From an uncultured Luminiphilus sp. (GTDB lineage Bacteria > Pseudomonadota > Gammaproteobacteria > Pseudomonadales > Halieaceae), in the NCBI GenBank assembly GCA_905479205.1, contig CAJQLP010000157.1:1-32761 (forward strand): 32,761 nt of DNA, given 5' to 3'. The translations under genes were made by a program, and so were the position numbers. The notes beneath the pieces were generated by a model, which saw only the letters and a program-made list of their open reading frames with translations, was not told the origin of the DNA and did not search any database. Of the stretch, positions 8,532-17,469 are shown one piece after another. The first letter of the stretch is position 1, and each line of letters opens with the position of its first letter.

Positions 8532-9344
8532 TCACAGCAGTAATTCGAGCACCAGTTTTGATCCAAAAAAACCGATTACTAAGCAGGTGTAACCTGTGAA
8601 TGTTAGTGATACCGCGGTGCCAATTCGCCAGCCGGAACGCCAGTGGACGAAAAGCGTTACGGCGAAAATACTCCAAGCGACAAGCGTTAATACGGTTTTG
8701 TGTACTAGATGTTGCGCAAAGAAGTCATCGATGAAAACGACGCCTGCGATGACGGCCGCGCTGAGTACCACGGTACCGGCTATTAGCAGCTCAAAGAACA
8801 TTTGCTCCATTAGGTCTAAGGGTGGCAGCACGCGAACAAATCCGCCGATTTGATGCTGTCGTAGTTTTCGAGTTTGAGCAGACACCAAGCCCGCTTGTAC
8901 GACGGCAATAGTGAGTATTCCAAAGGCCGTGAGTGACAAAGTAATGTGGACAATAAGGCCGGGTTCTAGCCCAATCATCGGCCGACCTGTTGCAGGTGCA
9001 AACGCATTAAGAAGTACAGACAGCGCCGCCAAAGGAAACGTGGCGATGATCATCATGTGCAATGGCCTTAGGAGTAAGGCCAGCAAGCTCAAAACGGAAA
9101 TAACGAGAAAAATAAAGGAGGCGACCTTGTAAAACCCAAGGCTTAGTGTGCCATCTGAGAGTTCGAGCCAGCTGAGTGCGGCGTGAGCAGCGACTGCCCC
9201 AACGGCAAGGTAGATCACGCTGGCTTCGCGAGGAGCGCAGCCTTCACGGTCAAGAAAAAGCAGTTGCCGCGCACTTGTTCCCACATATAACAGGGCAGAA
9301 ATAATGGCTAATCCGGCTTGCAAGAGTTGGGGTGTATCATTCAC
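8532..9344 (-). CDS. ypjD: CcsA/YpjD-like inner-membrane protein (cytochrome c assembly family)
   Basis: A polytopic protein with about eight hydrophobic helices. 'GLEPGLIVHITLSLTAFGIL' and the later 'HLVHKTVLTLVAWSIFAVTLFVHW...GWRIGTAV' match the CcsA/CcmF-related core of YpjD, including the conserved histidines that in CcsA handle haem. The frame is open to an ATG at 9413, but the extra 23 residues are polar and unlike the family. The GTG at 9344 gives 270 residues, close to E. coli YpjD (263), and begins just before the first membrane helix, so I prefer it. The role is unproven; a link to haem or c-type cytochrome biogenesis is by family only. It is divergent from ffh, as in other gammaproteobacteria. 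Confidence 0.88.
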   Translation of the reverse strand: MNDTPQLLQAGLAIISALLYVGTSARQLLFLDREGCAPREASVIYLAVGAVAAHAALSWLELSDGTLSLGFYKVASFIFLVISVLSLLALLLRPLHMMIIATFPLAALSVLLNAFAPATGRPMIGLEPGLIVHITLSLTAFGILTIAVVQAGLVSAQTRKLRQHQIGGFVRVLPPLDLMEQMFFELLIAGTVVLSAAVIAGVVFIDDFFAQHLVHKTVLTLVAWSIFAVTLFVHWRSGWRIGTAVSLTFTGYTCLVIGFFGSKLVLELLL

Positions 9345-9367
9345 GGTCAGCTTCTCGCTTTCGATGA

Positions 9368-9396
9368 TTGGGTCTATGGCACAAGCCACGTATACT
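9368..9396 (+). promoter_or_regulatory. probable ffh promoter
   Basis: TTGGGT (9368-9373), a 17-base spacer and TATACT (9391-9396, 5 of 6 to consensus) point to transcription from about 9403 towards ffh, giving a leader of some 60 bases. The -10 and following bases (TATACTACGCA) are the same as at the guaB promoter. Confidence 0.5.
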
Positions 9397-9421
9397 ACGC
9401 ACTTATATCGCATTCAGTAAT

Positions 9422-9435
9422 CCCGCAAAAGCGGG
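9422..9435 (+). other. hairpin in the ffh leader
   Basis: CCCGC (9422-9426) and GCGGG (9431-9435) pair around an AAAA tetraloop, followed by TTTGAG. It lies in the predicted 5' leader, 26 bases before the ffh ATG. The T-run is too short for a convincing terminator; an attenuator or a message-stabilising hairpin is possible. Confidence 0.4.
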
Positions 9436-9461
9436 TTTGAGCACTTATCTGGGAACCGCAC

Positions 9462-10847
9462 ATGTTTGAAGGTCTAAGTGAACGCCTCTCCGCCAGTTTA
9501 AAGACCATGGCAGGTAAGTCTCGGCTTACCGAGGACAATATCAAAGATACGCTGCGCGAAGTACGCATGGCACTGTTAGAAGCCGATGTTGCGCTGCCTG
9601 TAGTCAAGCAATTCACCGATGCCGTCAAGCAGCGTGCGGTGGGTGCTGAAGTCGCGCAAAGCCTGTCTCCCGGGCAGGCCTTCCTGAAGATCGTCCAAAG
9701 TGAATTACAAGAGACGATGGGTAGTGCAAACGAGACGCTTAATCTTGCATCGCAGCCTCCGGTCGTCATTATGGTGGCCGGCTTACAAGGTGCGGGTAAA
9801 ACGACATCGGTTGCCAAGCTGGCTCGATATCTCATTGAGCGTGAAAAGAAGAAAGTCTCGGTAGTTAGCGCTGACGTTTACCGTCCGGCAGCAATCAAAC
9901 AGCTGGAAACCCTGGCGGGGGAGGTCGGCGCGCGTTTTGAGCCGAGTTCCGGAGATGAGCGTCCAATTGATATTGTTAACCGTGCGCTGGAGCAGGCGCG
10001 TCTAAACTTCAGTGACGTGTTGCTAGTGGATACGGCAGGCCGGCTCGCGATCGATCAAGGCATGATGGATGAAATTCGTGAGCTACACGCAGCCATCAAT
10101 CCTCTGGAGACACTGTTCGTCGTCGATGCTATGACGGGCCAAGATGCCGCCAATACCGCCAAAGCCTTCGGAGATACGCTGCCTTTGACGGGCGTTATTC
10201 TGACCAAGGTGGATGCAGATACCCGCGGCGGTGCTGCGTTGTCAGTGCGCGCCATCACGGGCAAGCCTATTAAATTCCTCGGTGTGGGCGAGAAAACTGA
10301 AGCCCTAGACCCTTTCCATCCCGATCGACTCGCATCGCGTATCCTTGGTATGGGCGATATGCTCTCGCTAATCGAAGACGCAGAGCGCACGGTCGATAAG
10401 AAGAAAGCACAGAAGCTCGCCAAAAAAGTTCAAAAAGGTGGACGTTTCGATCTCGAAGACTTTCGCGACCAGCTCCAGCAGATGCGCAATATGGGCGGTA
10501 TCACGAACATGCTCGACAAGCTCCCGGGCATGGGCAATATGGCGCAAATGGCACAGCAGAATATTGATTTGAAGCAATTTGCTCGCATGGAGGCCATGAT
10601 TGACTCCATGACTTTTAAAGAGCGGCGTAACCCCGATGTGATCTCCGGCTCACGCAAGCGCCGGATTACATTAGGTTCAGGAACTCAGGTTCAGGATCTC
10701 AATCGTCTGCTCAAGCAACACAAGCAAATGCAGAAAATGATGAAGAAAATGAAGGGCGGCGGTATGCAGAAAATGATGCGTGGTTTGGGTGGCATGATGC
10801 CTCCAGGTGGTGGCATGCCCCCAGGTGGTTTTCCAGGCGGGCGATAG
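9462..10847 (+). CDS. ffh: signal recognition particle protein Ffh (SRP54)
   Basis: Ffh binds 4.5S RNA and signal sequences of nascent membrane proteins and delivers them to FtsY. The 461-residue product has the N helical bundle (1-95), the G domain with P-loop GLQGAGKTT (107-115), 'ADVYRPAA', DTAGR (190-194) and TKVD (248-251), and the Met-rich M domain from about 327 with 'RRNPDVISGSRKRRI', the RNA-binding segment. The tail is Gly/Pro/Met-rich, with a repeated PPGGGMPPGG, coded by a near-duplicate 21-base unit. Length and order are normal. It stands opposite the ypjD-corB pair and 116 bases before rpsP. Confidence 0.98.
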   Translation: MFEGLSERLSASLKTMAGKSRLTEDNIKDTLREVRMALLEADVALPVVKQFTDAVKQRAVGAEVAQSLSPGQAFLKIVQSELQETMGSANETLNLASQPPVVIMVAGLQGAGKTTSVAKLARYLIEREKKKVSVVSADVYRPAAIKQLETLAGEVGARFEPSSGDERPIDIVNRALEQARLNFSDVLLVDTAGRLAIDQGMMDEIRELHAAINPLETLFVVDAMTGQDAANTAKAFGDTLPLTGVILTKVDADTRGGAALSVRAITGKPIKFLGVGEKTEALDPFHPDRLASRILGMGDMLSLIEDAERTVDKKKAQKLAKKVQKGGRFDLEDFRDQLQQMRNMGGITNMLDKLPGMGNMAQMAQQNIDLKQFARMEAMIDSMTFKERRNPDVISGSRKRRITLGSGTQVQDLNRLLKQHKQMQKMMKKMKGGGMQKMMRGLGGMMPPGGGMPPGGFPGGR

Positions 10848-10963
10848 GTAAAACCAGCACTTTTATTCTGGATACGATTCATGTACTCTTCGCCTCCTTT
10901 ATTTGCGGGTCGGTTGACTAGATGTGCCGTTGCCTGCCAATTTTTTATTGAGGAATCAACAAC

Positions 10964-11236
10964 ATGGTAGTTATTCGTTTGTCTCGCGGCGGCTCAAAGA
11001 AGCGTCCGTTCTACCACATTACTGTGGCAGACCGTCGCAACTCTCGTAACGGTCGTTTTATCGAGCGTGTAGGCTTCTTCAACCCGATTGCTCGTGGTCA
11101 AGAAGTTCGTTTAAAGCTCGACAGTGAAGCTATTGGCCGTTGGGTAGCCAAAGGTGCGCAGGTTTCTCCGCGCGTCGAGGTACTCATGAAGGATGCCGCT
11201 TCACAAGCAGCTGCTGAAACTAGCGTAGCTGCGTAA
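10964..11236 (+). CDS. rpsP: 30S ribosomal protein S16
   Basis: 90 residues starting [20 protein letters not shown] and continuing with [20 protein letters not shown], the S16 signature; length is usual (82-90). The C-terminal ten residues are Ala-rich and variable. GAGGA precedes the ATG by about 9 bases. First gene of the rpsP-rimM-trmD-rplS operon. In the 116 bases after ffh I find no promoter that convinces; a TTGACT at 10914 lacks a fitting -10. Confidence 0.97.
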   Translation: MVVIRLSRGGSKKRPFYHITVADRRNSRNGRFIERVGFFNPIARGQEVRLKLDSEAIGRWVAKGAQVSPRVEVLMKDAASQAAAETSVAA

Positions 11237-11258
11237 GCACGCGCTGGTGAGCCAATGA

Positions 11259-11822
11259 GTGCTCGGTATGGCTGAGCAATTACATTTGGCGGACATCGTT
11301 GGGGTCCACGGCATTAAGGGATGGGTGAAAATTCGCTCTTATCTCGAAGACCCCGCACTGCTTACGGAGCTTGACGACATCATTTTGTCGCCGGGCAAGC
11401 AAGCGGGCGCTGCTGAAGCAAAGGCTGAAGTAAAGAAAGTCAAAGTATTAAAGGTCAAAACCCAAGGCAAAGGCATTATCGCTGCGCTAAAGGGCGTTGA
11501 CGATCGCAACGCCGCAGAGGCTTTGCGCGGTTGGATGTTGAGTGGTCTTGCCTCTCAGCTACCGCAACCAGGAGAGGGCGAGTATTACTGGCGCGATCTC
11601 ATGGGGCTTAAAGTCTGGTGCACTGAGGGTGATCGAGAAGTATTGCTGGGTACGGTGAAGCAACTTATTGAAACGGGTTCCAATGACGTTTTGGTTGTGA
11701 AGCCAACTGCAGACAGTGTCGATGACAGCGAGCATCTTATTCCTTGGTTGCCCGGTGATGTGGTAGCTGGTGTGGATTTGATAGCCGGTGTCATTAAGGT
11801 GAACTGGTTTATCGATGCCTGA
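11259..11822 (+). CDS. rimM: 16S rRNA processing protein RimM
   Basis: RimM helps assemble the 30S head together with S19 and acts beside S16. The product has the N-terminal RimM barrel (LADIVGVHGIKGWVKIRSYL, then the Lys-rich insertion with KAEVKKVKVLKVK) and the C-terminal PRC-barrel ('GEYYWRDLMGLKVW', 'LIPWLPGDVV'). A Lys/Ala-rich stretch at about 50-70 is longer than in E. coli. GTG 11259 has a GGTGAG 7 bases upstream and is chosen over the ATG at 11268, which has none. The gene ends 8 bases inside trmD, so translation is coupled. Confidence 0.95.
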   Translation: MLGMAEQLHLADIVGVHGIKGWVKIRSYLEDPALLTELDDIILSPGKQAGAAEAKAEVKKVKVLKVKTQGKGIIAALKGVDDRNAAEALRGWMLSGLASQLPQPGEGEYYWRDLMGLKVWCTEGDREVLLGTVKQLIETGSNDVLVVKPTADSVDDSEHLIPWLPGDVVAGVDLIAGVIKVNWFIDA

Positions 11823-12579
11823 GGCATGTTTGCGGCATTTGAGTGTGGTAACGCTGTTTCCCGAGATGTTCAGTGCCCTGACCGATTGGGGTGTAACGGG
11901 TAGAGCATTTAGCCGAGGCCTGTGTGATTTGTCGCTGGTTAATCCACGGGATTATGCGAGTGATAAGCACGGCACGGTCGATGATCGGCCTTATGGCGGC
12001 GGCCCAGGAATGGTCATGCAGCCAGCTGTTTTAGATCGAGCGTTAAGCGAGGCCAAACAGCAGGTTGGTACAGAGGCTATGGTGATTGCGCTGACGCCTC
12101 AGGGCACAGTGTTTAATGACCGAGTTGCTAGAGAATTATCAACCCATTCGTCACTGATTTTGGTGGCGGGGCGGTACGAAGGGATGGACGAGCGATTTAT
12201 TAAGCGCTCGGTAGACCTCGAGTTGTCGGTAGGCGATTTCGTGGTCAGTGGCGGTGAAATGCCAGCAATGCTGGTTATTGATGCCGTCATGCGATGGTTG
12301 CCCGGTGTGTTAGGACATGCGGATTCTGCAGCAGAAGATTCGTTTGTCGAGGGAATGTTGGATTATCCTCACTACACTCGACCGGAGGAGTACTTGGGTG
12401 AGCGTGTGCCCGACGTCCTTCTCAGTGGTGATCATGGGAAAATTGCCAGTTGGCGCCAAGCTCAGGCTTTACGGCGTACAATAGACCGGCGGCCTGATTT
12501 GATGAATGCTGAAACATTGAGTCGGGAGCATAACGAGTTGCTTCGTAAGTGGGGCCTCGAGAAGAATACAGGCCGTTAG
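11815..12579 (+). CDS. trmD: tRNA (guanine37-N1)-methyltransferase
   Basis: TrmD methylates G37 next to the anticodon with SAM and prevents frameshifting. The 254 residues show the SPOUT trefoil-knot segments: 'VVTLFPEMFSALTDWGVTGR', 'DRPYGGGPGMVMQP', 'LVAGRYEGMDER', 'LSVGDFVVSGGEMPAM' and 'EDSFVEGMLDYPHYTRPE', and the C-terminal helical domain with 'VPDVLLSGDHGKI'. ATG 11815 overlaps the rimM stop by 8 bases. The N-terminus is about seven residues longer than in E. coli; no closer start with a better site was found. Confidence 0.97.
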   Translation: MPEACLRHLSVVTLFPEMFSALTDWGVTGRAFSRGLCDLSLVNPRDYASDKHGTVDDRPYGGGPGMVMQPAVLDRALSEAKQQVGTEAMVIALTPQGTVFNDRVARELSTHSSLILVAGRYEGMDERFIKRSVDLELSVGDFVVSGGEMPAMLVIDAVMRWLPGVLGHADSAAEDSFVEGMLDYPHYTRPEEYLGERVPDVLLSGDHGKIASWRQAQALRRTIDRRPDLMNAETLSREHNELLRKWGLEKNTGR

Positions 12580-12616
12580 GGTTGTCGATAAGAGCTCTAA
12601 CTGGTCAATTTGGATT

Positions 12617-12648
12617 GCGACGTGAGTCGCGGGAGCGCCCAAGGGCGT
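12617..12648 (+). other. two adjacent hairpins in the trmD-rplS gap
   Basis: GCGAC (12617-12621) pairs with GTCGC (12626-12630) around GTGA, and at once GCGCC (12635-12639) pairs with GGCGT (12644-12648, one G-U) around CAAG. No U-run follows, so they are not terminators. In E. coli this operon makes far more L19 than TrmD, mostly through translation; processing or stabilising structures here would fit that need. Confidence 0.45.
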
Positions 12649-12669
12649 CAGGCGTAACTGGAGAGTGTC

Positions 12670-13026
12670 ATGAGCACCAACAAAATTATTTCTGAGCTGA
12701 ATGCAGAGCAGATGAACAAGGAAATTCCTGATTTTTCACCAGGCGACACGGTAGTCGTTCAGGTCAAAGTAAAGGAAGGTAACCGTGAGCGTCTTCAGGC
12801 TTTCGAAGGAGTTTGCATCGGTAAGCGTAATCGTGGCCTTAACTCGGCCTTTACACTGCGTAAAATTTCGCACGGCGTAGGCGTTGAGCGTACATTCCAA
12901 ACTTACAGCCCAATGATCGATAGCCTCGCTGTTAAGCGTCGTGGCGACGTTCGTCAGGCTAAGTTGTATTACTTGCGTGAACTCAGCGGTAAGGCGGCTC
13001 GTATTAAGGAAAAGCTCTCTCGCTAA
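12670..13026 (+). CDS. rplS: 50S ribosomal protein L19
   Basis: 118 residues with the L19 signature: '[23 protein letters not shown]', '[23 protein letters not shown]', 'GVGVERTF' and '[29 protein letters not shown]'. L19 sits at the 30S-50S interface. GGAGAG lies about 6 bases before the ATG. Last gene of the rpsP operon; a strong terminator follows. Confidence 0.98.
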   Translation: MSTNKIISELNAEQMNKEIPDFSPGDTVVVQVKVKEGNRERLQAFEGVCIGKRNRGLNSAFTLRKISHGVGVERTFQTYSPMIDSLAVKRRGDVRQAKLYYLRELSGKAARIKEKLSR

Positions 13027-13089
13027 GGCTTTTTCAGTGGCGGTGGGCGAAAGCGATGTTTGTGCCTGCCTGCCATTAGTAATTATCAA

Positions 13090-13123
13090 AACGCAGGTGC
13101 CAAGCAGGCAGCCTGCGTTTTTT
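13090..13123 (+). terminator. Rho-independent terminator after rplS
   Basis: AACGCAGG (13090-13097) pairs with CCTGCGTT (13112-13119), and inside it TGCC (13098-13101) pairs with GGCA (13107-13110), with one bulged G at 13111 and an AAGCA loop. A run of six T ends the stem (13118-13123). It closes the rpsP-rimM-trmD-rplS operon. Confidence 0.93.
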
Positions 13124-13169
13124 GTTCCTAAGCCGAGGAATACTATGATGCTCCGGGGCGAACGCTGGA

Positions 13170-14060
13170 ATGAGTGATCCGATGGTTACTAGCTTCATTG
13201 ACAGTCTTTGGCTTGAGCGTGGACTCAGTGACAACACGCTTATGGCTTATCGCCGAGACTTGAATGCATTTGAGGATTGGTTGTCGAGGCAAGCTTGCGA
13301 CACTTTAGTGAATGCAGAGGCGCAGGACTTGCAGACTTATCTGGGTGAACGAATGCGAGAGGGGCAATCACCCCGATCCGCTGCGCGGTTTTTGTCCAGT
13401 GCGCGTAGCTTTTATCGATGGTTATTGCGCGAGGGTTTTATTGAGAGCGACCCATCGCTCCATTTAGAGAGTCCACGACAAGGACGCGCTTTACCCAAAT
13501 CCCTCTCTGAAGCCGATGTAGATCGATTGCTCAGTGCGCCAGACCTCGAAAGTGATCTCGAGTTCCGCGACAGAACCATGCTTGAGCTACTTTATGCCTG
13601 CGGTCTGCGAGTTTCAGAGCTGACTAATCTTGAGGTGAGCCAAGTCAGCCTTAATCAGGGCGTTGTCCGCGTTTTAGGAAAAGGTAGTAAAGAGCGTCTC
13701 ATTCCTATGGGTGAGGAGGCGTTAGATTGGTTGCAGCGCTATCTGGCAGGCCCTTGGGTTGCATTGAGCAGAGGTAAAGTGTCCGACGTGCTGTTTCCAT
13801 CTAACCGTGGCACGGCCATGACTCGCCAGACCTTCTGGTATCGTATTAAAATCTATGCCGAGCGTGCGGGTATCCAAGTTCATCTTTCGCCGCACACGTT
13901 GCGGCATGCGTTTGCAACGCACTTATTGAACCACGGGGCCGATTTGCGTGTCGTACAAATGTTGCTAGGTCACAGCGACCTTTCGACAACTCAGATATAC
14001 ACTCACGTGGCAAAACAGCGCATGCAGGAATTGCATGCTAATCATCATCCTCGAGGCTGA
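13170..14060 (+). CDS. xerD: site-specific tyrosine recombinase XerD
   Basis: XerD with XerC resolves chromosome dimers at dif under FtsK control. The 296 residues hold the N-terminal SAM-like core-binding domain (1-90, 'WLERGLSDNTLMAYRRDL') and the catalytic domain with R147 (GLRVSEL), K171 (GKGSKERLIP), H242-x-x-R245 (HTLRHAFATHLL), H268 (LLGHSDLSTTQ) and the nucleophile Y277 (IYTHV). The similarity to E. coli XerD runs to the C-terminal HHPR, which sets it apart from XerC. It ends 34 bases before dsbC, an arrangement shared with enterobacteria and pseudomonads. The ribosome binding site is poor. Confidence 0.96.
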   Translation: MSDPMVTSFIDSLWLERGLSDNTLMAYRRDLNAFEDWLSRQACDTLVNAEAQDLQTYLGERMREGQSPRSAARFLSSARSFYRWLLREGFIESDPSLHLESPRQGRALPKSLSEADVDRLLSAPDLESDLEFRDRTMLELLYACGLRVSELTNLEVSQVSLNQGVVRVLGKGSKERLIPMGEEALDWLQRYLAGPWVALSRGKVSDVLFPSNRGTAMTRQTFWYRIKIYAERAGIQVHLSPHTLRHAFATHLLNHGADLRVVQMLLGHSDLSTTQIYTHVAKQRMQELHANHHPRG

Positions 14061-14094
14061 GGTAAATAATGTCGAGAGGCAGCGGAGAAAATTC

Positions 14095-14898
14095 ATGAAT
14101 CGGCTTAACCGTTTCTTAAACTGTGAGCGCAAAAACTTCGCACGATACCGTGTCTCTATTTTTGCCGCAGTTATCATGCTCATCTTTGCGGGGGCAAGTC
14201 GAGCAGAAAGTGACAACGCAGATGCTTACGCAGCGGTCGAGGCGCGCATCGTCGGGGCTCTTTCAGCGAGCACCGGTGGGTCAGTTGAAATTGCAGAAAT
14301 CATCCAGACTGAGGCAAATGGCTTGCTTGAGGTCACCCTGACTAGTGGCTTGGTCCTGTATGCCACCGAGACTGGTGAGCACTTTGTGGTGGGTGATTTA
14401 TACGCCATACGTAACAATGGGCTCGTGAACCTCGCTGAGCAAAAGCGTGAGGTTGAACGGAAGAGTCTAGTTGACGATATTGCTATCGATGAAATGATTG
14501 TGTTCTCGCCCGAAGGCGAGACCCGTGATTACATTACTGTTTTTACCGACGTGACATGTTTCTACTGCCAAAAATTGCACCGTGAAGTTGATGATCTCAA
14601 TAGTCGCGGTATTGAAGTGCGCTATCTCGCGTACCCGCGCGGTGGTCTGGACTCTGAAGGTGCAAAGCAGCTAGCAACGGCTTGGTGTGCGGATAACAAG
14701 CAGGAAACGTTGACTAAATTTAAGGCCGGAGAATCGGTGCCGATTGATGACTGCGGTACATCGCCGGTGGCCTCGCAATATCAATTGGGTGTAGAGCTTG
14801 GTGTTAGGGGCACACCCGCTATTGTAACGAGCGGAGGCCAAATGATTCCAGGGTACCGGCCAGCGGCCGATATCGCACAAGTACTGGGTTTAAACTAA
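14095..14898 (+). CDS. dsbC: periplasmic disulfide isomerase, DsbC type
   Basis: The 267-residue protein starts with a long basic N-region and a membrane-like signal peptide (core about 20-33, cleavage after SRA at about 37). The dimerisation domain (40-115) is followed by the thioredoxin fold with the active site C155-F-Y-C158 ([13 protein letters not shown]), a second Cys pair (C198, C220) and the cis-proline in RGTPAI (P241). DsbC reshuffles wrong disulfides and is kept reduced by DsbD. E. coli has CGYC; CFYC is a change in the dipeptide that sets redox potential. The frame opens further upstream, but GGAG 8-9 bases before ATG 14095 and the signal peptide fix the start. Confidence 0.93.
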   Translation: MNRLNRFLNCERKNFARYRVSIFAAVIMLIFAGASRAESDNADAYAAVEARIVGALSASTGGSVEIAEIIQTEANGLLEVTLTSGLVLYATETGEHFVVGDLYAIRNNGLVNLAEQKREVERKSLVDDIAIDEMIVFSPEGETRDYITVFTDVTCFYCQKLHREVDDLNSRGIEVRYLAYPRGGLDSEGAKQLATAWCADNKQETLTKFKAGESVPIDDCGTSPVASQYQLGVELGVRGTPAIVTSGGQMIPGYRPAADIAQVLGLN

Positions 14899-14907
14899 TG
14901 GCCAACT

Positions 14908-14924
14908 CTTGGCGAACGGCCAAG
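14908..14924 (+). other. hairpin in the dsbC-alaC gap
   Basis: CTTGGC (14908-14913) and GCCAAG (14919-14924) form a perfect 6-bp stem with a GAACG loop. No T-run follows. It lies 10 bases after the dsbC stop and ends 26 bases before the chosen alaC start; it may mark an mRNA end or a processing site. Confidence 0.35.
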
Positions 14925-14950
14925 ATGTCCTCTTAACGGAGTTCGATTAC

Positions 14951-16153
14951 GTGAATCACAATTTTCAACGCATTGAGCGTCTGCCGCCCTATGTTTTCAA
15001 TATCATTGGCGAGCTAAAAACAGCGGCTCGTGCACGCGGTGAAGATATTATCGATTTTGGCATGGGCAATCCCGATCAGCCTACGCCACAACATATCGTC
15101 GACAAGTTGGTTGAGACTGTGCAGCGAGGTGATACCCATCGCTATTCACAATCAAAAGGGATACCGCGACTACGCCGCGCCATTTGTGATTGGTATCAGC
15201 GCCGCTACGATGTGACTCTCGACCCTACTAAAGAAGCGATTGTGACGCTGGGCTCCAAAGAAGGCTTGGCACACTTGGCGCTGGCTACGACGAGTACCGG
15301 TGACTCTATATTGGTACCCAACCCCTCATATCCGATTCATCCTTATGGGTTTGTGATATCGGGTGCCGATCTGCGCCATGTTCCTATGCTGGATGAAGAC
15401 ACCTTTCTTGACGAACTCGAGCAGGCCATTCGCAACACGTACCCAAAGCCTAAAATGTTGGTGTTAAATTTCCCATCGAATCCTACGGGTCACTGCGTCG
15501 AGCTTGATTTTTTTGAGAAAGTGGTCGCGATAGCCAAGGAAGCAGGTATTTGGGTCGTGCATGATTTGGCTTACGCAGATTTGTGTTTCGATGGCTACGT
15601 AGCGCCAAGTATTCTGCAGGTCAAAGGCGCGCGCGACATCGCTGTCGAGTTTTACACCCTATCAAAAAGTTACAATATGCCCGGTTGGCGCGTCGGATTC
15701 TGCGTGGGTAATCAGGAGCTTATTGGTGCGCTGACTCGAATCAAATCGTATTTGGATTACGGTATCTTTACGCCGATCCAAGTTGCTGCGATCGCGGCCC
15801 TTGAGGGCGACCAACAGTGTGTCACCGATGTGTGTGAAATGTATAAACGGCGCAGAGATGTACTGTGTGCTGGCCTCAACGAGGCGGGATGGCCAGTGAC
15901 GCCGCCAAAGGCAACCATGTTCGTCTGGGCTCAAATTCCTGAGGCTTTCCGCCATTTAGGGTCGGTAGAGTTTAGTAAGTTATTGCTGCAAGAAGCCAGC
16001 GTCGCGGTATCTCCAGGTATTGGCTTTGGTGAGTACGGCGAGGGCTATGTACGGTTTGGTTTGATCGAGAACGAGCACCGCACCCGCCAGGCCATTCGAG
16101 GCATAAAGAAAGTATTGCGGCAGGGCGCGCCCGCTGTGGAGATTGCATCATGA
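14951..16153 (+). CDS. alaC: alanine transaminase AlaC (class I aminotransferase)
   Basis: The 400-residue product matches AlaC (YfdZ) along its length: '[16 protein letters not shown]', '[19 protein letters not shown]', '[14 protein letters not shown]', '[13 protein letters not shown]', '[12 protein letters not shown]', '[18 protein letters not shown]' and the PLP-lysine segment '[18 protein letters not shown]', with the phosphate-binding Arg beyond it. It makes alanine from pyruvate and glutamate. The frame can start at TTG 14909, but GTG 14951 has a GGAG 9 bases upstream and matches the family start. It overlaps hom by 4 bases (ATGA), so the transaminase is coupled to threonine synthesis genes. 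Confidence 0.95.
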   Translation: MNHNFQRIERLPPYVFNIIGELKTAARARGEDIIDFGMGNPDQPTPQHIVDKLVETVQRGDTHRYSQSKGIPRLRRAICDWYQRRYDVTLDPTKEAIVTLGSKEGLAHLALATTSTGDSILVPNPSYPIHPYGFVISGADLRHVPMLDEDTFLDELEQAIRNTYPKPKMLVLNFPSNPTGHCVELDFFEKVVAIAKEAGIWVVHDLAYADLCFDGYVAPSILQVKGARDIAVEFYTLSKSYNMPGWRVGFCVGNQELIGALTRIKSYLDYGIFTPIQVAAIAALEGDQQCVTDVCEMYKRRRDVLCAGLNEAGWPVTPPKATMFVWAQIPEAFRHLGSVEFSKLLLQEASVAVSPGIGFGEYGEGYVRFGLIENEHRTRQAIRGIKKVLRQGAPAVEIAS

Positions 16154-17466
16154 CAGTGCAAACCGTTCGTATCGGCATCTGTGGCCTAGGCACAGTGGCG
16201 AGCGGCGTCATTAATATATTTAACCGCAGTCAGTCACTGCTCAATGATCGATCGGCAGCATTGCTCGAGATCTGTCACATCGGTGCGCGACGCGATAATA
16301 CAGACTGTGACACGAGCACGTTTAAAGTCAGTCGCGATATCTTTGCGGTTGCTCGCGATCCCGACGTTGATATTCTGGTTGAGCTCATTGGCGGTACGAC
16401 TGTCGCGAAGGAGCTCGTCGAAACGGCAATAGCGAACGGCAAGCACGTGGTCACGGCAAACAAAGCCTTGTTAGCTGAACACGGTAACGAACTGATTGCG
16501 CTGGCCGAGCAGGCAGGCGTTGCTCTTCGTTTCGAAGCAGCCGTAGCCGGCGGTATACCGATTATTAAAACGTTGCGAGAGTCTTTGGCGGGCAATGTGA
16601 TTGATAGTGTGGCCGGCATTATCAATGGTACTGGAAATTTTATCTTGACCGAAATGGCGAGTGCCGATCGAACCTTCGAAGACGTGTTAGCGCAAGCGCA
16701 AGCACTTGGGTACGCGGAAGCCGATCCAACATTTGATGTGGACGGCACTGATGCGGCGCACAAACTCGTTATCCTCGCAGCGATCGCTTTTGGTATGCCT
16801 CTCGATATTAAGGGCCCTTTTACAGAAGGCATTGATTGTGTCGCGCCTGACGACCTGAGGTTTGCCGCTGAACTCGGCTATCGTATAAAGCATTTAGGTA
16901 TTGCTCGGCGGGTCGGCGACAGTGTCGATCTTCGTGTCCATCCCACCCTTATCCCATCAAATAAGCAAATTGCCAATGTCGATGGCGTGCTCAATTCAGT
17001 GATGGTATCGGGCGACGCTATTGGTGAGCTTGTTCTGATTGGCCCAGGGGCAGGGTCATTGCCCACAGCGTCTGCTGTTTGGGGGGATTTGGTTGATTTA
17101 GGCCGTGAGTTGGGTCGTGGGCAAAGCTGTCCAATCCCCGCGCTAGGCGTGCCCCAAGAAGCGCTGAAAGACCCACAGCGAGTCAGTAAAGGTGAAGTAG
17201 AAAGTGCGTGGTATTTGCGGTTCTTTGCCCAAGATAAGCCCGGGGTTATGGCTGAAATTACGCGACTTCTGGGAAGCCAAGGCATCAGTATTGAGTCACT
17301 CATTCAGCGACCACCGAAAGCGGGGGCCGATCGCGTTCATGTGGTGATTATTACTGACCGTGTTGCGGGCAAGTGTATCGAAAGCGCATTGAATGCCATT
17401 GAGGCACTAGAAACTGTAGGCGAGCATGTTGTTGCCTTGCGCGTCGAAAATTTTGAGGAGAGTTAA
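16150..17466 (+). CDS. hom: homoserine dehydrogenase
   Basis: Hom reduces aspartate semialdehyde to homoserine with NAD(P)H. The 438 residues contain the nucleotide fold start '[13 protein letters not shown]' (G11/12 region), '[14 protein letters not shown]', '[16 protein letters not shown]', '[10 protein letters not shown]', '[20 protein letters not shown]' and a C-terminal ACT domain (about 350-435, '[21 protein letters not shown]'), the usual site of threonine feedback. It is monofunctional: no aspartate kinase part. It starts in the alaC stop (ATGA) and is followed 4 bases later by thrC. Confidence 0.97.
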   Translation: MTVQTVRIGICGLGTVASGVINIFNRSQSLLNDRSAALLEICHIGARRDNTDCDTSTFKVSRDIFAVARDPDVDILVELIGGTTVAKELVETAIANGKHVVTANKALLAEHGNELIALAEQAGVALRFEAAVAGGIPIIKTLRESLAGNVIDSVAGIINGTGNFILTEMASADRTFEDVLAQAQALGYAEADPTFDVDGTDAAHKLVILAAIAFGMPLDIKGPFTEGIDCVAPDDLRFAAELGYRIKHLGIARRVGDSVDLRVHPTLIPSNKQIANVDGVLNSVMVSGDAIGELVLIGPGAGSLPTASAVWGDLVDLGRELGRGQSCPIPALGVPQEALKDPQRVSKGEVESAWYLRFFAQDKPGVMAEITRLLGSQGISIESLIQRPPKAGADRVHVVIITDRVAGKCIESALNAIEALETVGEHVVALRVENFEES

Positions 17467-17469
17467 GAC

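Noticed and set aside
10914-10942. TTGACT at 10914 as -35 of an rpsP promoter
   Set aside because: At 16-18 bases there is no -10 with more than two or three matches; kept only as a remark.
16275-16832. 185-codon minus-strand frame inside hom
   Set aside because: Fully antisense to the conserved hom coding frame; long antisense frames are common in this codon usage.
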